Assembly: GCF_002005225.1 (NCBI RefSeq)
Contig: NZ_CP019724.1
Span: 8,226,001 to 8,290,000 of the forward strand
Origin: Streptomyces pactum
GTDB lineage: Bacteria > Actinomycetota > Actinomycetes > Streptomycetales > Streptomycetaceae
Length of the DNA: 64,000 bases
Direction: 5' to 3'
Under the pieces are notes generated by a model. That model was not told the origin of the DNA. It saw nothing but the letters and a program-made list of their open reading frames with translations, and searched no databases. Position 1 is the stretch's first letter. Every line of letters starts with the position of its first letter. This document shows, one piece after another, positions 1-8,501 of this stretch. Both the position numbers and the translations under genes were made by a program.

Positions 1-20
1 TGAGGGCCGCACGTCGCCCG

Positions 21-1484
21 TCAGCCCGCCCGCTCCCCGGTCCTCCCGTCGTCGATGCCAGACCGGTCGCGGAGCCGGGCCGCGTCGATGGCCCGTGCCA
101 GGCGCCGCACGGCGCCGGGCACGGCCTGATCGGCCAGATTGCCGTACCCGAGGACCAGCTTCGAGCCGGCGGCGTCCGCGGCCCGCACCATGCGGTAGTC
201 GTCGAGATCCGCCAGCCGCACCTCCCGCCGTGCCGCCTCCTCGACGACGGCGGGAGCCGAGCAGTCCGTCAGAGACAGCAGCAGATGGAAACCGGCTGCC
301 GCGCCGGACACCGGAAACCCGGGCAGCGACGTCGCGAGTTCGTCCAGGAGGTGGTCGCGTCGCCGTTTGTAGCGCAGCCGTGACGCCCGCAGATAACGGT
401 CGTAGGCCCCGCGGGCCAGGAACCGGGCGAACGCCTCCTGGTCGATGACGGGCGGAGGCATGCCCCCGACGTGTTCCGCGCCCAGGGCGTCCGCCCAGCG
501 CGGCGGGGCCACCGCCCAACCGATCCGCAAGGCCGGCGAGAGCGTCTTGCTGACCGACCCCATCAGCACGACGTGCTCCGGAGCCATGCCCTGGAGGGCG
601 CCCACGGGGTGGCGGTCGTAGCGGAACTCGGCGTCGTAGTCGTCCTCCAGCACCAGGCCGTCGACCTCCCGGGCCCAGGCAACCAGATCGGCGCGGCGGG
701 CCGGGGCGAGGACCACACCGGTCGGGAACTGGTGAGCCGGAGCGACGATCACCGACCGGACCTGCGACGCACGCCGCAGCAGGTCCACCCGCAGGCCGTC
801 GCCGTCCACGGGAACCGGGACGGGCACCAGACCCGCCGCCCTGACCGCGGAGCCCAGCCGCGACCAGCCAGGGTCCTCCACAGCCATATGCGTGTGACCA
901 TCAGCCCGCAGGGCGCGGCACAGCCTGAGCACCGCGTCCAGCGTGCCGGCGCAGACGACGAGCTGCCGGGCGTCCAGTGAGGCGCCGCGCCCCCGCACGA
1001 GGTACGCCGCGAGCCGTTGCCGGAGCCGGGCGTGACCGGCCGCGTCGGGGTATCCCAGCTCGCCCCATGTCAGTGCGCCGGTGGCCTCCCGCACCGCGTC
1101 GGCCCACCGTCTGCGGGGAAACGCCCGCAGGTCGGGCACGCCGGGCAGCATGTCGAACGCCGGCTCCCACCGCGTTACGGCGTCGGTCCCGCTCGTCGCC
1201 GGAGCGGGGGCGGCCTGTGCCCGGACCCTGGTGGCCGAGCCGCTGCGCGCCTCCAGGTACCCCTCGGCCACGAGCTGCGCGTACGCCTCCGTCACGACCC
1301 AGCGTGAGCAGCCCAGCTCCGCCGCGAGTGTCCTGCTCGGCGGCAGGGCGCTGCCGGAGGCGATACGCCCGCCGGTCACCGCCGCCCGAAGCGCACGGGT
1401 CAGTCGCACGTGCATCGGGCCCTCCGCCGACCCGCCCAGCTCGAGGAAGGTCCCCCAGGCCGAGTCCGTGCGATCGTCTGCCAC
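21..1484 (-). CDS. MocR-family (GntR + aminotransferase-fold) transcriptional regulator
   Basis: A 487-aa protein with an N-terminal GntR winged helix (about residues 20-90, with PPSRTLAAELGCSRWVV typical of the recognition region) joined to a fold-type I aminotransferase domain. The PLP-binding segment SVSKTLSPALRIGW carries the expected Schiff-base lysine, and DDYDAEFRYDR is the usual MocR signature. Such proteins bind PLP and regulate vitamin B6, GABA, ectoine or other amine metabolism, usually from the divergent promoter. The start is a GTG at 1484; a longer reading in another frame is a shadow. The gene diverges from an isochorismatase-family gene, and the 283-bp gap contains a tandem 21-bp repeat that suits a MocR dimer. 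The regulated pathway cannot be told from sequence. Confidence 0.93.
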   Translation of the reverse strand: MADDRTDSAWGTFLELGGSAEGPMHVRLTRALRAAVTGGRIASGSALPPSRTLAAELGCSRWVVTEAYAQLVAEGYLEARSGSATRVRAQAAPAPATSGTDAVTRWEPAFDMLPGVPDLRAFPRRRWADAVREATGALTWGELGYPDAAGHARLRQRLAAYLVRGRGASLDARQLVVCAGTLDAVLRLCRALRADGHTHMAVEDPGWSRLGSAVRAAGLVPVPVPVDGDGLRVDLLRRASQVRSVIVAPAHQFPTGVVLAPARRADLVAWAREVDGLVLEDDYDAEFRYDRHPVGALQGMAPEHVVLMGSVSKTLSPALRIGWAVAPPRWADALGAEHVGGMPPPVIDQEAFARFLARGAYDRYLRASRLRYKRRRDHLLDELATSLPGFPVSGAAAGFHLLLSLTDCSAPAVVEEAARREVRLADLDDYRMVRAADAAGSKLVLGYGNLADQAVPGAVRRLARAIDAARLRDRSGIDDGRTGERAG

Positions 1485-1692
1485 GGCAGCCGATGCTACC
1501 CACTGCTCCGCGATGTTCGAGCCGCGCCCTTCACCGACCCCGTACCGACCGCGCCTCGGGTTCCGTGCCGGCCCGCGGCGTCAGGCGGTGACACGGCGAC
1601 TGCCACGTCAGCCCGCCCCGAGTCCTCGTCGCGACCGCGCCCGGCCGCGCCACCTGTGCGCCGGCGACCATCGCACTATCATGGCCACCACA

Positions 1693-1734
1693 ACGCCTGT
1701 CGTGCACTGAACAACGCCGGTCGTGCGCTGAACA
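1693..1734. promoter_or_regulatory. Tandem 21-bp direct repeat, candidate MocR operator
   Basis: Two back-to-back 21-bp units (1693-1713 and 1714-1734) differ at only two positions; the shared 3' part is GTCGTGCRCTGAACA. A 21-bp period is two helical turns, so both copies face the same side of DNA. MocR/PdxR regulators are known to bind directly repeated half-sites. The array lies between the divergent MocR gene and the ATG at 1768. Confidence 0.65.
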
Positions 1735-1767
1735 CGGTTGCTGGACAAACCAGTTGGATGGGGCCTC

Positions 1768-2328
1768 ATGACCACAGCACTGATCATCGGGGACATCCAG
1801 CGGGGCATCACCGGCAGCTACCCGTTCGCCAGGCAGGTCGTGCCGCCGCTCACCGAACTGATTCCCCGGGCCCGCGAGGCCGGCGCCCTCATCGCGTTCG
1901 TGCACTTCGCCCTGCGGGGCAACGGTGCCGATCTGCCGCCGGGCAACGCACTGTTCAGGGCGTTCTACGAGGCGGGGGACACCTTCCACGAAGGATCGGC
2001 CGGCACCGGCATCGCTCTGCCGGTCACCGACGAGGACGTCGTCGTCGTGAAACGCCGTGCCAGCGCATTCGCCGGCACGGATCTCGACCTTGTGCTCCGC
2101 GCAGGCGGCGTCACCACTGTGGCGATCGCCGGCGTCGCGACCAGCGCGATGGTGGCTGCGACGTGCTACGACGCGGCAGATCGCGACTACCGGGTGACCG
2201 TTCTGCGTGACGGTTGCGCCGATGGCGACGTGGCCATGCACGACTTCTTCATGGACGCGGTGTTTCCCAGCCGGGGCTTCGAGGTCGTGGCCTGCGCCGA
2301 TTGGCATGGAGAGCACGCTGAGCCGTGA
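1768..2328 (+). CDS. Isochorismatase-family hydrolase lacking the usual catalytic cysteine
   Basis: A 186-aa protein with the isochorismatase/nicotinamidase fold. The start is taken as the ATG at 1768 because the family's first strand (ALIIGDIQRG) begins immediately; an upstream TTG would add ten atypical residues. Asp9 and Lys95 (VVVVKRRASAF) of the catalytic triad are present. The position that normally carries the nucleophilic Cys in G-x-x-T-x-x-C-V is Met118 (GVATSAMVAATC); the only nearby Cys is Cys123, five residues later. True isochorismatases such as EntB and PhzD also lack the cysteine, so the protein may act without a thiol nucleophile or may be a non-hydrolytic relative. It is probably the target of the divergent MocR regulator. 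Confidence 0.85.
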   Translation: MTTALIIGDIQRGITGSYPFARQVVPPLTELIPRAREAGALIAFVHFALRGNGADLPPGNALFRAFYEAGDTFHEGSAGTGIALPVTDEDVVVVKRRASAFAGTDLDLVLRAGGVTTVAIAGVATSAMVAATCYDAADRDYRVTVLRDGCADGDVAMHDFFMDAVFPSRGFEVVACADWHGEHAEP

Positions 2329-2483
2329 CGCGGGCCGGACGTTGGGCCACGGGGCGGCTAAGAACCCTGGCGCGGGGAGACCGGGCGTGGTGGAGTGGAG
2401 GTGACAGCGGCCGCCCCTGCCGTACGTCAGGATCGGGCCGGTGATGGGCCGTGCCGTCAGGTCCTGGAAGGACGCGGAGCACC

Positions 2484-3212
2484 ATGGGTGACGAGACGTA
2501 CCAATCGCCGGACATGACGTCCCTGCTGCTGGGGACCGACTCCCTGGAACAGTTCCTCCAGGTTCTGGTGGAAAGTGCCCTGGCCATGGCATCCACCGCC
2601 CACGGCGTGGGGATCACCCTGGAGCGGCAGCACCGGCCGCTGACCGTCGTCAGCGCGGGGACGGGAGCTCCTGACCTGGACGAGGCGCAGTACGGGCAGG
2701 ACGACGGTCCCTGCCTGGAGGCTTTGCGCACCGGTCACGAGATCGCCGTGAAGGACATGCTGGGGGAGGAGCGATGGGGTCCCTACCCGGCCTACGCCGC
2801 GGCGTGCGGTACGCGCTCCTCCGTCTCGTTTCCGGTCGCCGCCCGGACTCACACGGCGGGCGCCCTCAACCTGTATTTCGCGAAGGTGGCCGGCTTCGCC
2901 GACACCGACCTGTTCGACCTGCGGACCCTGGCCGCACAGGCCACGGGGGCGATCGCCCTGGCCCAACGCATCGCCGACGCCGAGGAGTACGCGGCCGACC
3001 TCCAGAAAGCGATGGAGTCCCGCAGCGTCATCGACCAGGCCATCGGCGTGATCATGGCTCAACAGCGGTGCTCGGCTGAGGAGGCCTTCACCCTGCTGCG
3101 CAAAGCGTCCCAGCGTCGCAACATCAAGTTGCGCCACCTGTGCGCGGAACTCGTCGCCAACATCGGTCGAAAACCGCCCTCGGACGGCAGGACGCTGCGT
3201 CCCCGGCCCTGA
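2484..3212 (+). CDS. GAF and ANTAR domain protein
   Basis: A 242-aa cytoplasmic protein. Residues about 20-165 form a GAF sensory domain (GQDDGPCLEALRTG is the typical ANTAR-partner motif) and about 175-235 an ANTAR domain (SVIDQAIGVIMAQQRCSAEEAF). ANTAR domains bind dual-hairpin RNA and act as antiterminators. The ATG at 2484 is preferred over an upstream start because family conservation begins there. It is monocistronic here. The ligand is unknown, and no matching RNA hairpin pair was recognised nearby. Confidence 0.93.
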   Translation: MGDETYQSPDMTSLLLGTDSLEQFLQVLVESALAMASTAHGVGITLERQHRPLTVVSAGTGAPDLDEAQYGQDDGPCLEALRTGHEIAVKDMLGEERWGPYPAYAAACGTRSSVSFPVAARTHTAGALNLYFAKVAGFADTDLFDLRTLAAQATGAIALAQRIADAEEYAADLQKAMESRSVIDQAIGVIMAQQRCSAEEAFTLLRKASQRRNIKLRHLCAELVANIGRKPPSDGRTLRPRP

Positions 3213-3249
3213 AGCAGGACACCAGCGCGGCGCACTGGTCGTCGTCGTG

Positions 3250-3577
3250 GGTCGCGGGATCGCGCTGCCGCTCACGGGGACCGCCTGGGCCTGGTGATCG
3301 TCGGCCTCGTCATCAACGGCGGCGTCGGCCTCGCCTGCGGTGCGATGCCCGCCCTGGTCACGAGCCCGTCCCGGTCTCCGAGACGGCCGCCGCCAACGGC
3401 TTCGACACCCTGACGCGCTCGCTCGGCACGACCATCGGGTCGGCGGCGATCGGCGTCGTCCCGGCGCAGATGACCACCACCATGGGCGGCCACACCCTCG
3501 CCTCCGAGGACGGCTTTTGCATGGTGGCGGCCTTCAGCGCGGTCGGCGCCAGGCACCGTCAGTGCACGATATCCTGA
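3250..3577 (+). pseudogene. C-terminal remnant of a DHA2-type MFS drug exporter
   Basis: The end of an EmrB/QacA-type transporter is readable in two frames. One frame gives LVIVGLVINGGVGLACGAMPALV up to about 3360. The other gives PVSETAAANGFDTLTRSLGT followed by a segment with QMTTTMGGHTLASEDGF up to 3577. A frameshift near 3360 separates them and no N-terminal two-thirds is present. It is a relic directly upstream of the metal-resistance operon. Confidence 0.75.
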
Positions 3578-3604
3578 ATTCACGATGCGATGTACTGTCG
3601 GAGG

Positions 3605-3940
3605 ATGCTGACACTCGCTGCCGACATCGAGGTGCTGGCGCGGTTCGGCCGCGCCCTCGCCGATCCCATCCGCTGCCGCGTCCTGCTCGCCCTGCGCAAG
3701 GCCCCGACCTACCCGGCCGACCTCGCCGAGGCCCTGGGCATCTCCCGCACCCGGCTGTCGAACCACCTGGCCTGCCTGCGCGACTGCGGCCTGGTCGTCA
3801 CCGTCCCCGACGGCCGCCGCACCCGTTACGAGCTCGCCGACGAACGCCTCGGCCACGCGTTGGACGACCTGTTGGCGGCCGTGGTCGCCGTCGAAGCGGA
3901 CAAGACCTGCCCAGACGCGGACGAGAAGGGCTGCTGCTGA
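3605..3940 (+). CDS. cmtR: CmtR-type ArsR/SmtB metal-sensing repressor
   Basis: A 111-aa winged-helix repressor. With the ATG at 3605 (GGAGG just upstream), cysteines fall at 24, 57, 61 and 102. Positions 57, 61 and 102 are exactly the Cd(II)/Pb(II) ligands known for mycobacterial CmtR, inside HLACLRDCGLV and the C-terminal tail, which ends DEKGCC. It should repress its own operon and release DNA on binding Cd or Pb. Its TGA is followed at once by the ATG of the CDF exporter, so the two are co-translated. The operator was not pinned down. Confidence 0.93.
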   Translation: MLTLAADIEVLARFGRALADPIRCRVLLALRKAPTYPADLAEALGISRTRLSNHLACLRDCGLVVTVPDGRRTRYELADERLGHALDDLLAAVVAVEADKTCPDADEKGCC

Positions 3941-4642
3941 ATGACCGCGACAGCCACCGGCCGCGGTTCGGCCCGCCGAGACATGCTCACCCGGCGCATA
4001 CGCCTGCTCGTCGCCGCGACCATCACCTACAACGTCATCGAAGCCGTTGTCGCGATCACCGCCGGCACTCTGGCCTCGTCCACCGCCCTGATCGGCTTCG
4101 GACTCGACTCCGTCATCGAAGTCTCCTCCGCCGCAGCCGTCGCCTGGCAGTTCTCCGCCCGCGACCACGCCGCACGCGCAGCCCGAGAACAGCGCACCCT
4201 GCGGATCATCGCCGTCTCCTTCTTCGCCCTCGCCCTCTACGTCGCCATCGACTCCGTCCGCACACTGACCGGCACCAGCGAAGCCGAGCACTCGATCCCC
4301 GGCATAATCCTCGCGGCCCTCTCGCTGGCGATCATGCCGTTCCTGTCGGCAGCCCAACGCAAGGCCGGCCGCGAACTCGGCTCCGCCTCCGCCGTCGCCG
4401 ACTCCAAACAGACCCTGCTGTGTACCTACCTCTCCGCCGTACTCCTGGCCGGCCTGCTGGCCAACCTGCTGCTCGGCTGGACCTGGGCCGACCCGATCGC
4501 CGCCCTCGTCATCGCCGGCATCGCAGCCAAGGAAGGCCGCGACGCCTGGCAGGGCAAGGGCTGCTGCGCGCCCAACACGCACACCGCCACCGCGAGTCCG
4601 GAGGACACCTGCGGCTGCGAAAAGGGCTGTAGCTGTTGCTGA
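3941..4642 (+). CDS. CDF-family metal exporter with Cys-rich tail
   Basis: A 233-aa polytopic membrane protein of the cation diffusion facilitator family. Motifs include GFGLDSVIEVSSA in an early helix and WADPIAALVIAGIAAKEG near the end, supplying membrane metal-site acidic and polar residues. Instead of the usual C-terminal cytoplasmic domain it has a short tail with seven cysteines in its last 31 residues (KGCCAP ... CGCEKGCSCC). The start abuts the stop of the CmtR-type repressor. Likely function is efflux of Cd, Pb or Zn; the soft-metal tail fits the thiolate sensor next door. Confidence 0.9.
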   Translation: MTATATGRGSARRDMLTRRIRLLVAATITYNVIEAVVAITAGTLASSTALIGFGLDSVIEVSSAAAVAWQFSARDHAARAAREQRTLRIIAVSFFALALYVAIDSVRTLTGTSEAEHSIPGIILAALSLAIMPFLSAAQRKAGRELGSASAVADSKQTLLCTYLSAVLLAGLLANLLLGWTWADPIAALVIAGIAAKEGRDAWQGKGCCAPNTHTATASPEDTCGCEKGCSCC

Positions 4643-4821
4643 CGACCCTGCCGACGCCCTTCATCACCCTGCGGCGCCGGCTTCCTGATCCACGCTCATC
4701 GTGACGTGGTCCGGTCTGCCGACGCTCGGGGGAGCGGGGCTCGGGGCCGACGGCCGCTCGTGACCGGCCTTCGCCTACGGTGTGCGTGTCCGACGGAAGG
4801 AACTCGACACAGGGGGCACTA

Positions 4822-6024
4822 TTGAACGTCGGTCTGCAGCGCGGTGCGATCGCGTCCGTGCAAGTGCTCGGTCTCGCCGTGTGGTTCTCCATGTCGGCCG
4901 TGGTCCCGAGCCTGCGCAACGCGTGGGGGCTCACTGACGGCGGAGCCGTGTGGCTGACCGCCTCCGTGCAGTTCGGTTTCGTCGCCGGGGCACTTACCTC
5001 GACCGCCCTGAACCTGGCCGACCGGGTCCCCTCCCCGCGCCTGCTGTCCGTCAGCGCCGCGGCAGCGGCCACCTGCACCGTGGTGCTGGCCGTTTTCGTC
5101 GACCAGTTCTCCCTCGCCGTCCCGCTGCGCTTTCTGACCGGTGTGTTCCTGGCCGGGGTCTACCCCGTGGGCATGAAGCTCATGGCCTCCTGGGCAGGGC
5201 GCGCCGGACGGGGCCTGACCATGGGCGTCCTCATCGCCGCGCTCACCCTCGGCTCCACCCTCCCCCACCTCATCGCCGGCGTGGGGTCCCTGCCCTGGCG
5301 CGGTGTCCTGCTCGCCGCGGCGACGGCCGGGTTCCTGGCCTCCGTCATCTCCTTGCTCTTCGTCCGGCCCGGTCCCCACGCCGCACCGGCCGCTCCCGTC
5401 CGCAACCCGCGCTACGCGCTCACGATGTTCACCGAGCGAGGGCCGCGCCTGGCCAACCTCGGCTACTTCGGACACATGTGGGAGCTCTACGCCCTGTGGA
5501 CCTGGATCCCGACCTTCCTCCTGACCACCGGACGCGCCGAAGAGCTGCCCGTCTCGGTGGAGACCGCGGTGTTCCTCACCATGGGAATCGGCGGAGCGAT
5601 CGGCTGCCTGCTCGGCGGCTGGGGCGCCGACCGCTTCGGCCGCCCGCCCGCCGCCCTGGCAGCGCTCCTGGTCAGTGGCGTGTGCTGCCTGCTCTCTCCA
5701 CTCCTGTTCCCTGCCCCGGCCGCACTCCTGCTGGCCTTCTGCACGGTGTGGGGCGCCGCCGTGATCGCGGACTCCGGGGTGTTCTCGACCACCCTCAGCG
5801 AAGTCGCCGACCAGCGCTACGTCGGAACCGCCCTCACCGCCCAGACCGCCATCGGATTCGCCCTCACCGTCATCACCATCCAGCTCACCCCCCTGCTGGC
5901 CGAAGCCGCAGGCTGGCGGTACGCCTTCCTCCTGCTCGCTCCCGGTCCCCTCGCCGGCGCCGTCGCGATGCGCGCCCTCGGCCGCCGAGCCGGCTCGCTC
6001 GCGCCATCGCCACAGGGGAAGTAG
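4822..6024 (+). CDS. MFS transporter (CynX/NimT-like)
   Basis: A 400-aa protein with about twelve hydrophobic helices and the MFS loop motif GADRFGRPPA between helices 8 and 9. The start is taken as TTG 4822 because AGGGGG lies 6-7 nt upstream; a GTG at 4780 has no ribosome site. The character of the family suggests uptake of a small organic anion or cyanate-like substrate, but the substrate cannot be assigned. It is monocistronic, about 180 bp after the metal operon. Confidence 0.85.
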   Translation: MNVGLQRGAIASVQVLGLAVWFSMSAVVPSLRNAWGLTDGGAVWLTASVQFGFVAGALTSTALNLADRVPSPRLLSVSAAAAATCTVVLAVFVDQFSLAVPLRFLTGVFLAGVYPVGMKLMASWAGRAGRGLTMGVLIAALTLGSTLPHLIAGVGSLPWRGVLLAAATAGFLASVISLLFVRPGPHAAPAAPVRNPRYALTMFTERGPRLANLGYFGHMWELYALWTWIPTFLLTTGRAEELPVSVETAVFLTMGIGGAIGCLLGGWGADRFGRPPAALAALLVSGVCCLLSPLLFPAPAALLLAFCTVWGAAVIADSGVFSTTLSEVADQRYVGTALTAQTAIGFALTVITIQLTPLLAEAAGWRYAFLLLAPGPLAGAVAMRALGRRAGSLAPSPQGK

Positions 6025-6330
6025 GGGCTGCGCCCCTCGTCAGAGATGCGCAGGGCGCAGGTCGAAACGGTACGCCTCGCAGACGTCAGGTCGGAGGATG
6101 TCGCTGAAGCCTTGGGCATCGTCGCCGCGGAGCCGGGCGACGAGCCGGCACCGCGGTCCAGCGTGCCGCCCGGGAGTGCAGGGAAGCCCGAACGATGAGG
6201 TCACGGAGTCCTGCTGGTACTGGCGTCCTGGACCCGATGGATCCCGAGCCGAAGACTGCCGGACGCCGGCACTGTGCAGAGGTCGGCCGCGCGTGCATGC
6301 TGATGTCCCCCTACAGAGACGGAGGCGTCA
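6025..6330. other. Intergenic region
   Basis: No gene, strong hairpin or repeat was recognised in these 306 bases. They presumably contain the end of the MFS transcript and the promoter of the next gene. Confidence 0.5.
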
Positions 6331-6915
6331 GTGGAAGCAGCCACAGCCCGCAGCGTGGCGCGTGCACGCATGGGGTCGGGCCTGGCGGTGGCGGTCCTCC
6401 TGCTGCCTTTCGGCGGCTACGGGCTGGCCAGGGCGGGAGTAGTCCCCGACGGCGCACCGATCGTGCTCGGCCTGCTGTCCGCGATCGCCGGTTTCATCCT
6501 CCTGACCGCACTGTGCGAGGAGAAGGCACCGTTCCGGCACTCGTCGTCGCGCCTGACTGCGCACACCCTGACCGGCGAACGGTCCGTCGACCTCGACCGG
6601 ATCACCACCGTCCGGCTGCTGACGACTTTCTCGTACGGCGGCGCCTATCGGACCCTGCTGGTGCGCGACGCGCACGGCGTGCGCCTGGGTATCACGACCG
6701 AGCGAAGCCGCAGGAAGCTGCGCCGAGCGATCGAGAAGGCCGACGCGAACGCCGTGCGAGGTGCCCGCAGACCCCGTGTGAGCCGTGCGGCCCGGGCGCA
6801 TCTGGGTCTTGCCCGAGCACGCGTGCTCGTCGGCCACACGGTTCTCGCCTTTCTGCTTCTCACGGTGTCCGGCAGCCTGTACGTGGTTGCCGTACTCCGA
6901 CTCGGCGGGCAGTAA
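6331..6915 (+). CDS. Small membrane protein of unknown function
   Basis: A 194-aa protein starting at a GTG. It has two hydrophobic helices near the N-terminus (about residues 15-35 and 42-62), a soluble central part, and one helix near the C-terminus (about 165-187). The central part (HTLTGERSVDLDRITTVRLL, then LLVRDAHGVRLGITTERSRR) resembles the strand pattern of bacterial PH-like domains, which would sit in the cytoplasm. Function unknown. Confidence 0.7.
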   Translation: MEAATARSVARARMGSGLAVAVLLLPFGGYGLARAGVVPDGAPIVLGLLSAIAGFILLTALCEEKAPFRHSSSRLTAHTLTGERSVDLDRITTVRLLTTFSYGGAYRTLLVRDAHGVRLGITTERSRRKLRRAIEKADANAVRGARRPRVSRAARAHLGLARARVLVGHTVLAFLLLTVSGSLYVVAVLRLGGQ

Positions 6916-6939
6916 GCCTTCGTCGTAATGACTGATGAG

Positions 6940-7318
6940 CCGAGGGCTTGACGAGGTCGAGCATCTCGGGCGCACCGTGCGCGCTCAGCTCTGTCGGGTT
7001 GGGGTCGGGTTCGGCGCGAGGACGGTCGGATTCGCTGCTACCGGACCGGATCATCTGCCGGCCCTCAAGGCAGAAGACCGGCAACCAGCTCGGGGGAGGC
7101 ACGGCGGGACAGGCGAACGTGTCGGCGAGTGCGCCCGCACCGAGCAGCGCGGCCAGGTCGGCCCATTGCTGTGCGTCCGTGCCCGCGGATATCGCGGAGA
7201 AGGTTGCGACTTCCGGAAGGTAGGTGGTGGCCCGGCCGCGCCGTCGGGCCAGATGCGCGTGCCGGCCGCCGAGTGAGTATCCCACCGGGTCGTCGAGTAC
7301 CAGGTCGTCATGGTTCAC
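6940..7318 (-). pseudogene. N-terminal remnant of a GNAT acetyltransferase
   Basis: From the ATG at 7318 the frame reads HDDLVLDDPVGYSLGGRHAH and continues to CLEGRQMIRSG, then APEMLDLVKPS, which matches the start of a common actinobacterial GNAT protein. The acetyl-CoA binding core that should follow is missing and the frame runs into unrelated sequence. Truncated and probably non-functional. Confidence 0.6.
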
Positions 7319-7357
7319 CGTCGTGCCGTTCCTTTGAGCCGTGCCCGTGGAATCCGA

Positions 7358-8449
7358 TCAGACTTCTGAGGCCACCTTCGCCTTGTCGGTGTTGCCTGTC
7401 CCTTCGGCCGCCGCGAGCCGCTTGTTGCGGCGGACGGAGGACCAGAAGGAGGCGCCGATCAGGACCACGCCGATCATGCCGGTGATGAACTCGTTGATCT
7501 CGTACTGGATGGTCACCAGCAGGACGACGGAGAGGGCGCCGATGGCGTAGTGGGCGCCGTGCTCCAGGTAGACGTAGTCGTCGAGGGTGCCCTCGCGGAC
7601 CAGGTAGACGGTCAGGGACCGCACGTACATGGCGCCGATACCGAGGCCGAGGGCCATCAGGACGATGTCGTTGGTGATGGCGAAGGCGCCGATGACGCCG
7701 TCGAAGGAGAACGACGCGTCCAGGACCTCGAGGTAGAGGAACATGAAGAACGCGGCCTTGCCGGCCAGCTTGACGGCCGACTTGGGCTTGCCGGCGCGTT
7801 CGGCCTGCTCCTCGGCCTCGTGCTCGCGCTCCTCCTCTTCCTCGAGCTTGTCCTCGAAGAAGCCGGAGAGACCGCCGACGACCAGGTAGGTGATCAGGCC
7901 GGCGATACCGGAGAGCAGGACCGTCTCCGCCTTGTCGGCGTGGGTGCCGCCGTGCTGGTGGGCGTGGGCGCCGAAGGTGAGCGCGGAGATCAGCAGCACG
8001 ATCAGGGCGATGCAGGCCGACAGCATGTCGACCTTGCCGAGCTTGGACAGCGGGCGCTCCAGCCGGCCGAGCCACTTGATGTCCCGGTCCTCGAAGATGA
8101 AGTCGAGGAAGATCATGAGGAGGAACATGCCACCGAAGGCGGCGATCGACGGATGGGCGTCCGTCACCAGCTCCTGGTAGCGGTCCTTGTCGGTGAGCGC
8201 GAGGTCGACGGCCTCGATCGGCCCGAGCGACGCGCTGACCGCGACGATGACGACCGGGAAGACCAGGCGCATGCCGAAGACGGCGATCAGGATGCCGATG
8301 GTGAGGAAGATCTTCTGCCAGAAGGCATTCATCTTCTTCAGGATCCCGGCGTTGACCACCGCGTTGTCGAAGGACAGCGAGATCTCCAGGACGGACAGGA
8401 TCGCCACGATGCCGAAGGCGGCCCACCCCCCGTAGAAGACCGCGGCCAC
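7358..8449 (-). CDS. DUF475 (TerC/Alx-like) integral membrane protein, possible 5' frameshift
   Basis: A 363-aa protein with the DUF475/TerC hallmarks: FDNAVVNAGIL in the first repeat, FSFDGVIGAFAIT in the second, about eight to nine membrane helices, and a charged central loop rich in Glu (LEEEEEREHEAEEQ). The family is implicated in metal handling (Mn export in Alx/TerC) and tellurite resistance. The only usable start in this frame is the GTG at 8449, inside the first helix. The family's normal N-terminus (V-V-K-T-...-W-S-F-A-V-T-A-L-G-L) is visible just upstream, but its first residues are in another frame, as if 2 nt were lost near 8485. It may be damaged or a sequencing error. Confidence 0.85.
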   Translation of the reverse strand: MAAVFYGGWAAFGIVAILSVLEISLSFDNAVVNAGILKKMNAFWQKIFLTIGILIAVFGMRLVFPVVIVAVSASLGPIEAVDLALTDKDRYQELVTDAHPSIAAFGGMFLLMIFLDFIFEDRDIKWLGRLERPLSKLGKVDMLSACIALIVLLISALTFGAHAHQHGGTHADKAETVLLSGIAGLITYLVVGGLSGFFEDKLEEEEEREHEAEEQAERAGKPKSAVKLAGKAAFFMFLYLEVLDASFSFDGVIGAFAITNDIVLMALGLGIGAMYVRSLTVYLVREGTLDDYVYLEHGAHYAIGALSVVLLVTIQYEINEFITGMIGVVLIGASFWSSVRRNKRLAAAEGTGNTDKAKVASEV

Positions 8450-8501
8450 CAGGCCGAGCGCGGTGACCGCGAACGACCACCGAGGTTTTCACAACCACCG
8501 G

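Noticed and set aside
3272..4582. Long minus-strand open frame opposite the CmtR/CDF genes
   Set aside because: Gly/Asp/Glu-rich composition typical of the reverse of GC-rich coding DNA; the plus-strand genes have family motifs and good starts.
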